A DNA stretch of 64,000 bases from DATGSL01 sp964645585 (GTDB lineage Bacteria > Verrucomicrobiota > Verrucomicrobiia > Opitutales > T3Sed10-336). Where the stretch lies: NCBI GenBank assembly GCA_964645585.1, contig CAZYAN010000002.1, positions 1 to 64,000 of the forward strand, read 5' to 3'. Below the pieces are notes generated by a model that saw only the letters and a program-made list of their open reading frames with translations, ran no database searches and was not told the origin of the DNA. A program made the translations under genes and the position numbers. Positions 33,858 through 42,006 of the stretch are shown here, piece by piece. Every line of letters starts with the position of its first letter. Position 1 is the first letter of the stretch.

Positions 33858-33980
33858 CGTTTCGTTTCTATCGCAAATTGCTGAAGAATCGAGACTCGAA
33901 ACCTTTGTCCTTCGGTTACGCTCGCACGAGCGGCCGCTGTCCGCGACAAAAGGGCCTTGCCGAGCGTGAGCCGGTGGAGA

Positions 33981-36900
33981 TTACGGCAGCCGGTTTGCTG
34001 GGATGATTCGTAAGCGGTAAAATCGCATCGAATCCATGGCGTCCGCCTCGGCTTCCAGTACCACGAGATCGCGCCCATCGTCCAGAGCGGTTCGGTCGAT
34101 TTCAGAAAGCGGAGCGGCGGAAATCCAGGGCCCGGCTAAATCGGTCGCTTGCTCCATTTGCCACTGTACATCCGTGGCCTGGGGATCGACAGTTACCTGA
34201 ATACGCACGATCGTTGCACCGTCCGGTTTTGGATAAGTGGAGATTGCAACAGGCGAGGCCGACATTCCTCTTGGATCGTTCCCGGCAAAATACTCGACCA
34301 GCAGTGGCACCCCATCCCCGTCCCGATCGTCCTCCCAATCAGCGATTCCTTCGCCCGTCCATTCCGGGTACGCCGCGAATACCCAATCGTCGAGGCGATT
34401 GTCGGTCAGAAGGAAGCGGCCCGAGGAGACGGGTCCCAGCGCGTAGGAAGCTCCAGGGCCGGGTTCAGCCAGACTGACCTCAATAGTTTCCGGTTCCTCC
34501 GGGTGTTCGTCGGGAATGGCGGTTAGCACGAACTGGAGGAGAGTTGCCCCCGATTGAAAATGAATCGCAGGGGGAGCGATTTCATAATCCACATCCTTCA
34601 CGGCGTCACCGCTGAAGAGGGCAGAAACCTCGAACGATGTATCCAGATTTCCGGTGCGGGTCACTTGGAAGGAACCGGGTTTTCCGGCTTCAGTCAGGTG
34701 CGGCTGCAAGACCTCCATCTGAACGATAGGCAGATCGAATGTTGTCGGCGTATCTGTGGAGTCGAGCGGGTCGGAACCGGCGAGAATCTCGTCGCGGTCG
34801 GAAAATCCGTCTCCATCAAAATCATTATTGAGCACGGCATCGCTCACGCTTCGAATTGCATCGGTTGGATCCGCGTCGACCAAGCGCAATTCGTCAAGAT
34901 CGCTTATCCCGTTCTGATTGGAATCGTTGGCGTCCCGGCCGCTTTCGCTGTCAATCGCAAACGTTCGCCATTCGCCGACCGGGCCATTTTGATAAAAGGC
35001 GAACAAAGTTGCCTCCGTGTCGGACTCCGGGATGAGCTTTAAGTTATCATAAAAACCGCGAGGATTACGCGTCAGCATCTCCGGTTCTTGGTCGGCGAAT
35101 GCTCGTTGTCCACTGTAGCGCAAAAACCGGATTTCCGTACCTTGGGGCGACGGTTCCGTCCACACACCGAGCCAGCCGGATTCACCATCGACGGTCTGGG
35201 GCGCAAGCGCAGCGGAGGCAGCGCCTCCAATCCGCTCGTTGCGCCCCGCGAGGCTCGCGAAGGTGAACGGCATGTTGCCGATATAGCGGTTCAGCCCGCC
35301 CCCATTAGTGCTCGCAAGAATCTCATAGCCGGACGCCGTTGCAACGCCTGCAAAGGCTCCGGTCGCCTGTGTAAGAATGGTGCGGAGAGGGGATGGGCCG
35401 GTCACGGCTCGATAACTTTTTGCGCGCAGAATGGCGCTGCTGTCGACCCAAAGAAGCAGCAGCTCGTCGGCACCGCCTGGGCCGCCGCCCAGCAGCCCCG
35501 CGCCCTGGACCTGGTTCTCTAAAAACATTTGTACGGGATCGGAAAACCCTGGATCTTGGAAGTGACGAACCGTTGCGCTGATCTGGTAGCCAGATGTCGC
35601 GGCGTCGCTGGCGAATTGTTCCACCACGAGGAGGCCGATCAAGTTCCCCGAGCGCGTCAGCTCCAGGAAGCGGGGGATCGAACGGAGCGCGGCAAGCTCG
35701 CTGATTGCGGAGAGCGTGCCATCAGGCTCGCGGAGCCGGAACCTCAGCTGGGTTTCCAGCAGAGGGTCATTGAGATCCGCACCGGCGACGGGCTCGGCCC
35801 ACACGAGAAGAAAGCGGCCGTCGTCCAAGCCAAGCCCGGTTGCCGCGACGATGTGGTCCGCGACGACGATTGGCTCGCTGTTTCCCCATTTCAGCGCGCC
35901 GGTCGCGTCAGCTAGAAATAATTGATGGTCACCGGTGGTTGGATCGTACAACACGTAGGTGATCGCGTTCGTCTCCTTTACTGGGGCAAACGCCCCGCCG
36001 CCCGAGGGAAATTGGCTGATCACCGCGGGTGCTCCGCCGTTAAACTGACCTCGCTGCAGACTATTGTACCCGCCATTATGGTACGTTACTGTGACTGGGA
36101 TATGCTGAACAGTTGTTTCCGTTCCATACTGGACATCGAAATCGATCAAATCGAATTTCCAGCTTACCGCGGGTTTCACGATTCCCATCTTGTATTCCAG
36201 ATCCGCGGACACCGTCGCTTTGCCTTGCACTCGCTTGATCAGCGGCCAAGTTCCGAGCGGATTGGTTGTAATTGTTACACCGGAGAATCCGCCGACGCCG
36301 ATGCACGGGGTGCCTCCGATGTCGAAACTTGCCTTGGCCGTTGCCAGTCCATCCACCAAATTCAAGATCAGGCTGCTTCCAAATCCGATGCTCGCGCAGA
36401 ATTCTAGAGTAGGAACCCCCGGAGCAATCGGTTCAATCAGGCCCTCCATTCCGCCCAGAAAATGACGCCGCGCGACTCGCTCTCCAGCCGGACGGGTGCT
36501 GCCGAGAATCTTGTGCGGGTTTCGCGTTTCCCAAGTAAACGTTTCCGAAAACGTCCCGCTTCCGCGCATCTCGAGATCAAGACGTGCCAGATCCGCGTCG
36601 CCGAGGAGACCGATCACCGGCCCGACGTACGGGATTGGGCGCGCGTAATTGTTCAATGCGGTGGTTGTCTTCATTTCGAGACCCCCGCCCACGCTGGTCT
36701 GCAACCGGAAGTCGAACGGCGCCGCCTCGTCAATCCCGATGTTCAGGCTGGTTGCCACTTCCGCGGCGCCTTTGGGAATCTCCAATTTAATAAAGTTCGG
36801 TTTTGAAAGCTTTGGAGGCAACGGGTCGTTGATAAAGTTCTGCTTCATGACCGAACCATTGATCGTCATGCTGAAGCTTCGATCGCGCCCTATCGCGATC

Positions 36901-39900
36901 AGTGTTGCTGTAGACTTTACCTTGGCTCCGATCATGCCGGGACCCAGTCCCAGGATGCCGCCAGCGGAGGTTTCCTGTCCAATGGCCTGTCCGACGCTGA
37001 ACGCGTATTCATAGTTGATATAGCCGCCTCCGCTGCTTCCGGCCGGATCCAGAGCGATGTTGGCCGTGAATTCGGGGAACGGGATAAACCGACCGTCCGG
37101 GACGTATTTTTTCAGGGTCTCCTGACTCGCGTTGACGCCGGAAATCACTCCAAGAATATCCAGCACGCCGCCGAGCCAGGACGGCAGGCTCAGGCCAGTC
37201 AGCTGCTGTTCCGCGGCGGCTCCGGTGTAAGCAACTTTCAGGAAGTCGACCGCTCCGCGTTTCGACACGACAATAAATGCCGGTTCGAAATCCCCGGGCG
37301 GAAGATCCCAAAGCTTAAAGGATCCTTTTGCAATGTAATGTCCAGGATTGGCGGGATCGGCTTCAAGTGTATCCATCTTTTGGATAAACAATCGTTGCCG
37401 TGCGGCGAGATTGACATCGTCGCCACCGTCTGGGTCGTAGCGAGTCAGACTTTCAAGAAAGGCGTTCATCCCCGCGGGGTCGTCCACGGTCGGCAGCACG
37501 ATCGGTTCAACGGCATTGCGATCTCCCCCGAATCCAGATTTTGGGAAAAGGCGCTGATCGACGAGGTAAACCATCTCGACTGGATCGAGCTCGAAGATTT
37601 CTACCGTTTCGCCAGGTTCGCCATTCGGAGTGTCAAATCCGGAAAGATGGTAGCCGATCTCCGCGGCTTTCACTTCGATCGTCCAATGCGCGGTAAGCAC
37701 ATCGGAGGCGCTGAAAGGCGAGTAATCCTGGTTGATCGGACTCGAAGTTCCCGACCGGTTGACGCTTGGAAGGAACGGCCCGTACCGATTGATTGGGTTG
37801 CCGGTCGTCACGATCATCGGGCGTTCCAGCGGCCGCAACCTCAATGCTGCTTGGAACCGCGCGGCGGTGGAACCATCGGTGCCGTCTAACGCATCCTCCA
37901 TTCGTAAGGGCAGCCGCATCGGCGCATAGCCCGGGAGCGATGCCGACGCAAAGTAATCGGCCACGGATCCGACAGCGTTGAATACCGCCCGCCCGTTTTC
38001 ATCGGTTTGCAGCCGGGCAATCTCGCTGCCATAGCGACTGTGAATCGATACCCATCCGCCGGGGATGGGAACGTCATAGACAGAATCTATCAAAGTGATA
38101 TCGATCTCGACACCGCGGGAAACAACGACTTCCATTTCCAGAGTCGGCGTTGGTCCGCCTGCGATCAGGCGAGGTTCGCCGGTTCGCAGCAACAGGTAAT
38201 TCGATCCGGCTTCGAGAGCGATCTCGGGGGCGGTGGTGAGATTGTGCCAAAGCGCCTCCGGGGTGGATTTCTTACTACCGGTTGGTGTATGCACGAGAGG
38301 AACTCCGTGCGCCTCGTTGGCAAGGTCGTCACGGGGACGTGCGATCACGGAAAAATTGTACGAGGGTTCGGGAACTTCCGCTTCCGAAAGATACGGCGAG
38401 ATGGGGATCCCGTTTTCATCGAACTGGATCACGTCGCCGTCCTTCATCGCAAACCAGTATCCATACTGTTTTACGTATCCCGTCGAGCCCGCCGGCCCTC
38501 GTCCCGGATAAAAGCCGTCTTCACCCGGAACCGAATAAAACGTGGAATATACTTCAAACCGTGTCCAGTCCTGCCAGTAGGCGCTCCATACCTCAGCGTG
38601 GAGAACGGCTTCCTCACGGGCTTTGCCCCAACCGGTGAACGTCGCCAAAAGCACCTCGTCAAGCGGAATCAGCAGGCGAGCGCCTCCTTGCGGCACAAAC
38701 TCGAATGCTCGATCGACTGGGGGCGGCATCCCTGGAACAGGAAAATTGACGGTCCGGAAAGATTGCTCGAAATATTGAAAATCATATCGATCGTCATCGA
38801 TTGCGACTCCGCTGATTGCTCCCGGAAGCGACTGAAACCGCGCGACCAAGCCGTTGCCCTGAAGGTTCGGCAGAAGCGGTGCCCTCACAAGTCCGTCCGA
38901 ACCGGTGGCTGTCACTTCCGCGTTCGCGTTCAACAGCGGCTGGTTTGGAATCGTCGTTCCGCCCGCGAGATAACGTGTATCCAAATACCCATTGGCTGTT
39001 CCCGTCACCGTAAATGAATACGCTTCCTTCCGAAGAAAAAGATCGAGACGAATTTCCTCATCACCATGAACCACCATTCCAGATTCTCCGAATCCAAGTT
39101 CGGCGACCGCGAACGCCTGCGATGAATCGTAGACATCGGGCAGCGGTTCAACGAGCGGCCATGGGCCGGTTAATTTTTGGCCAGCCGGGTAGCGCGGCGA
39201 ATCGATGATCGTACTCATTGTTTCGTACCCGTGAAATCCGTCGAGGTCGGGTGCCAGCACACCATATACTCCCGGCTCCAAAACGACGTCAAACGACCCG
39301 TCGGGTGCAGTCACGACCTCCGTTTCAAACAGATCGTCGTCGCGCCGGCGCACGGAATGTTCACGGAAGATCAGCCGCTGTCCCCCGAAAGGCTGATAGA
39401 CCGGTTCGCCGTCCCGCTCCCGGACCGTTTCCGCCGCCCACAGTGCACCGCGCACCCGGGGCAGCGAAAGCTCCGCATCGACAAGGACCGCGGTCTGGCG
39501 TCCGCCGGCTCCGATCAGGGGGCGCGTCAGGGCCGGCAGCACCTCGACGGTTGTTACTCCTGAACGGATAGTTCCGTAGTAGATGAAGTTGCCCGTCTCT
39601 GTGAAATAGCGGAACGGTATGTCCCCGTCGACACGGAATCGATACGTTCCCGGGAGCAGCCACTCCACCGTATCGAAGATGCCGCAATAGGCGTCGGTGA
39701 GAACTTTTCTCCGGACGATTCCTTCCGTATTCGTTCCATCGATACCCGATAATTCGATGAACGAATACGGCGGGCCCGGATAGATAACCATGAAGCCGTC
39801 ATCGCAGTTGTATTCCCGAACGCCCGGAATGCTGACATTGACTCTCAGCGAGTTATTCTGCTGTTGAACCTGCACGACAAGCGGGTTGTCCGCGGAATAG

Positions 39901-40898
39901 GGGAGCCGTCCGTCTTCATCGGGTTGCACCAGAACAAACTGCTCCCAATAACCGAGCCGGGCCACGCGCACTCGATAAGCGATGGGCGGAAGGCCAGTAA
40001 ACAGCACCGGATCGGGCGTGTAGGTACCGTCCGGACCTGGCGGACCGCGCCGGCTGATGTCGTTCCTGGCGGGCAGCAGGAGAAAGTTGGGATCGTCTGG
40101 CGAGACACCGGTTACTTCGACAATCATCTCAGCGAGATAATTCTCCCGCATCGTATCGGTGAACACCGGGTCGTTTCCCCAAACAAGAACCCCGAAGGCT
40201 TGCTCCACCGGTTTGAGAAAGACATTGGTGAAATGCTCCTTCTCGATCAGCACTCGATCCTGCGTTGGATCTCCGGATGCCGGATACTCCTCATAAAATG
40301 GTCGGCGAACAGGGGACGCGGCCGCGTTGATTTCAAACGTATAATAGCCCGGGAGGAGGCCGGTGAAGACGGTCGCTCCCGATTTGCCGGTCACCTGTGT
40401 CCGCACCGCCGTCGCTCCACCGCCTGTGGCTTCTTCGTATCGACGAAGAGTGATCGGCGCACGGTCGACAGGATGTCCCGAAACGGCGCATACCACTTGT
40501 ACGGTGATGTCGAAAAACTCGACCCCAGGCGGAAAGTCCGCGCGCGGAGTGAGTTCAATTGTTTGAAACCCATTGAGATCCGCGGATGCGATCTCCAGCT
40601 CTTTCTCCTGATAAGCCGGATGAATTGCGCGGAGGATAACATCGCGATTTTCTTCCAGCGGCCGAACCGTAAAATGACCGACGGGATCGGAAACGGTCCG
40701 CGCCAGCAAAGAATCGTCAGAGGAATCGCGGACTTCCAGCTGGACCTCTTTGACGGGGAGGCCGCTCAGTTCATTTGTAACCACCCCGCGGAAGACGGCT
40801 GCTCCGCTCAACAAGGATGTCCCGAAAAGCAGGGGAACCAATCCTGCAACCAAGATCAGCACGAACGAACGCGAGAGCGAAAAGCCCCGAAGGTTCAT
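33981..40898 (-). CDS. Very large secreted protein with carboxypeptidase-regulatory-like, TSP3 and Calx-beta domains
   Basis: A 2305-aa exported protein with an N-terminal signal or membrane segment (residues ~10-33). The first ~700 residues carry several Ig-like carboxypeptidase-regulatory domains (F-R-G-V-V-T-N-E-L-S-G-L-P-V ... G-H-F-T-V-R); another lies near 1000. A glycine-rich beta region follows. Near 1990-2050 is a thrombospondin-3-like calcium stretch (D-S-N-Q-N-G-I-S-D-L-D-E, D-F-D-G-D-G-F-S-D), then a Calx-beta domain (~2055-2165, V-K-D-V-D-Y-E-I). The last 137 residues are the shared D-R-D-G-D-G ... V-E-Y-F-A-G-N-D-P ... R-F-Y-R-L-R-I module. No catalytic site is visible; an adhesive or envelope role is plausible. 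The length makes it one of the largest proteins expected in such a genome. Confidence 0.87.
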   Translation of the reverse strand: MNLRGFSLSRSFVLILVAGLVPLLFGTSLLSGAAVFRGVVTNELSGLPVKEVQLEVRDSSDDSLLARTVSDPVGHFTVRPLEENRDVILRAIHPAYQEKELEIASADLNGFQTIELTPRADFPPGVEFFDITVQVVCAVSGHPVDRAPITLRRYEEATGGGATAVRTQVTGKSGATVFTGLLPGYYTFEINAAASPVRRPFYEEYPASGDPTQDRVLIEKEHFTNVFLKPVEQAFGVLVWGNDPVFTDTMRENYLAEMIVEVTGVSPDDPNFLLLPARNDISRRGPPGPDGTYTPDPVLFTGLPPIAYRVRVARLGYWEQFVLVQPDEDGRLPYSADNPLVVQVQQQNNSLRVNVSIPGVREYNCDDGFMVIYPGPPYSFIELSGIDGTNTEGIVRRKVLTDAYCGIFDTVEWLLPGTYRFRVDGDIPFRYFTETGNFIYYGTIRSGVTTVEVLPALTRPLIGAGGRQTAVLVDAELSLPRVRGALWAAETVRERDGEPVYQPFGGQRLIFREHSVRRRDDDLFETEVVTAPDGSFDVVLEPGVYGVLAPDLDGFHGYETMSTIIDSPRYPAGQKLTGPWPLVEPLPDVYDSSQAFAVAELGFGESGMVVHGDEEIRLDLFLRKEAYSFTVTGTANGYLDTRYLAGGTTIPNQPLLNANAEVTATGSDGLVRAPLLPNLQGNGLVARFQSLPGAISGVAIDDDRYDFQYFEQSFRTVNFPVPGMPPPVDRAFEFVPQGGARLLIPLDEVLLATFTGWGKAREEAVLHAEVWSAYWQDWTRFEVYSTFYSVPGEDGFYPGRGPAGSTGYVKQYGYWFAMKDGDVIQFDENGIPISPYLSEAEVPEPSYNFSVIARPRDDLANEAHGVPLVHTPTGSKKSTPEALWHNLTTAPEIALEAGSNYLLLRTGEPRLIAGGPTPTLEMEVVVSRGVEIDITLIDSVYDVPIPGGWVSIHSRYGSEIARLQTDENGRAVFNAVGSVADYFASASLPGYAPMRLPLRMEDALDGTDGSTAARFQAALRLRPLERPMIVTTGNPINRYGPFLPSVNRSGTSSPINQDYSPFSASDVLTAHWTIEVKAAEIGYHLSGFDTPNGEPGETVEIFELDPVEMVYLVDQRLFPKSGFGGDRNAVEPIVLPTVDDPAGMNAFLESLTRYDPDGGDDVNLAARQRLFIQKMDTLEADPANPGHYIAKGSFKLWDLPPGDFEPAFIVVSKRGAVDFLKVAYTGAAAEQQLTGLSLPSWLGGVLDILGVISGVNASQETLKKYVPDGRFIPFPEFTANIALDPAGSSGGGYINYEYAFSVGQAIGQETSAGGILGLGPGMIGAKVKSTATLIAIGRDRSFSMTINGSVMKQNFINDPLPPKLSKPNFIKLEIPKGAAEVATSLNIGIDEAAPFDFRLQTSVGGGLEMKTTTALNNYARPIPYVGPVIGLLGDADLARLDLEMRGSGTFSETFTWETRNPHKILGSTRPAGERVARRHFLGGMEGLIEPIAPGVPTLEFCASIGFGSSLILNLVDGLATAKASFDIGGTPCIGVGGFSGVTITTNPLGTWPLIKRVQGKATVSADLEYKMGIVKPAVSWKFDLIDFDVQYGTETTVQHIPVTVTYHNGGYNSLQRGQFNGGAPAVISQFPSGGGAFAPVKETNAITYVLYDPTTGDHQLFLADATGALKWGNSEPIVVADHIVAATGLGLDDGRFLLVWAEPVAGADLNDPLLETQLRFRLREPDGTLSAISELAALRSIPRFLELTRSGNLIGLLVVEQFASDAATSGYQISATVRHFQDPGFSDPVQMFLENQVQGAGLLGGGPGGADELLLLWVDSSAILRAKSYRAVTGPSPLRTILTQATGAFAGVATASGYEILASTNGGGLNRYIGNMPFTFASLAGRNERIGGAASAALAPQTVDGESGWLGVWTEPSPQGTEIRFLRYSGQRAFADQEPEMLTRNPRGFYDNLKLIPESDTEATLFAFYQNGPVGEWRTFAIDSESGRDANDSNQNGISDLDELRLVDADPTDAIRSVSDAVLNNDFDGDGFSDRDEILAGSDPLDSTDTPTTFDLPIVQMEVLQPHLTEAGKPGSFQVTRTGNLDTSFEVSALFSGDAVKDVDYEIAPPAIHFQSGATLLQFVLTAIPDEHPEEPETIEVSLAEPGPGASYALGPVSSGRFLLTDNRLDDWVFAAYPEWTGEGIADWEDDRDGDGVPLLVEYFAGNDPRGMSASPVAISTYPKPDGATIVRIQVTVDPQATDVQWQMEQATDLAGPWISAAPLSEIDRTALDDGRDLVVLEAEADAMDSMRFYRLRIIPANRLP

Positions 40899-40998
40899 AA
40901 GGAAGCGTGAAAGCGGGAGAAACCCGCAATATTCGATCCGCGGGATTTACGCCATTCAAAATTCGACAGCAAGAAAAATTTTAGGCATCCGCTTCTAT

Positions 40999-42003
40999 TT
41001 ACTGGCGCAGCTGGTCCGGAGTTTTGTCCGTGATGCCGAAGATAAATTGCTGCCCGTCGCGGAAGCGTTCACGCAGTTCAAAATTTTCATACGAGATACC
41101 ACCAGGAATCGGAATGCGAGATTTCCAGTACGTGTAGCGCGCGTTCACAGCGACGTGGAGATCATCCTGGAGCTCGCTCTTCAGCTTCTTCCAGTATTGC
41201 GTGACTTGCTTCCCTCGATAATTCCAATGGGGCGCGGCCGGCCACGGGTCGACGACTGCGCCCGGGTCTTCATTGGTTGTGATTGCGACGAGGAGATCCC
41301 CGCGGGATGTTCGATAAAATTGATCTCGATTATATAAGGTATGGGGTGCGAAGTGATGGTCATGATAATCGGGATACAGGTCGAGGCTGCTGACTGTTGC
41401 ATCCTTCAGCCACAACTGGCGCGCACGAACCTTATTTCCCATCGTCGCCGTCAATATGCAATAATCGAGCGGAGCGCTGCCGGGTTCTGTGCGGGTCGTC
41501 AGCTGGATTTCGCGGGGGGCGTCGCTTCGTTGGGAAATGGTCAGGTACACGTGGGCACCGTTCTCGAATTTTTCGACCCGGATGAGAACATCGAGTTGCT
41601 CGACTCCGGGTTCGGGGCTCCAGAGCTTACCGGGATCCGCTGGTTCATCGGTCCAGAACCGCTTGCCAGGAACGTCATCAAGATGGCTTCGTTCGAGTTC
41701 GCTAAATCCTTTTCTGCCCTTCACGACCGGTTCGACGGCAATGAAGTTGATCAAATCGTAACCCCCATCAGGAAGAACCGGACAGCCGAGACGGATCAAG
41801 CCTCGCGGACCGCCGTTGCCGGCTGTGAACCCGGACGGATGGATGGCAAATTGTAAACCGTTCTTGATTCCCCAAACGCCCGGGCGGCCGGAGTCGATTC
41901 CCGGCCGGACCCATTCCGCCGCGAACGAAGCCTGCAAAATCAGGCAGGCGGCAACGCTCCAGAAAATGGCTTTCCTTGCCGATCGACAAGTCCAGTTCCG
42001 CAT
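40999..42003 (-). CDS. Secreted protein of unknown function next to the dehydrogenase
   Basis: A 334-aa protein with a signal peptide (residues ~1-28, ending A-S-F-A-A). The mature part is beta-rich with conserved-looking patches G-V-W-G-I-K-N-G-L-Q-F-A, Y-P-D-Y-H-D-H-H-F-A-P-H-T and F-Y-R-T-S-R-G-D-L-L-V-A. The H-D-H-H cluster could bind metal. I do not recognise the family. It starts three bases after the dehydrogenase stop, so the two are translationally linked and presumably act together in the periplasm, perhaps on the same sugar-derived substrate. Confidence 0.78.
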   Translation of the reverse strand: MRNWTCRSARKAIFWSVAACLILQASFAAEWVRPGIDSGRPGVWGIKNGLQFAIHPSGFTAGNGGPRGLIRLGCPVLPDGGYDLINFIAVEPVVKGRKGFSELERSHLDDVPGKRFWTDEPADPGKLWSPEPGVEQLDVLIRVEKFENGAHVYLTISQRSDAPREIQLTTRTEPGSAPLDYCILTATMGNKVRARQLWLKDATVSSLDLYPDYHDHHFAPHTLYNRDQFYRTSRGDLLVAITTNEDPGAVVDPWPAAPHWNYRGKQVTQYWKKLKSELQDDLHVAVNARYTYWKSRIPIPGGISYENFELRERFRDGQQFIFGITDKTPDQLRQ

Positions 42004-42006
42004 GGG

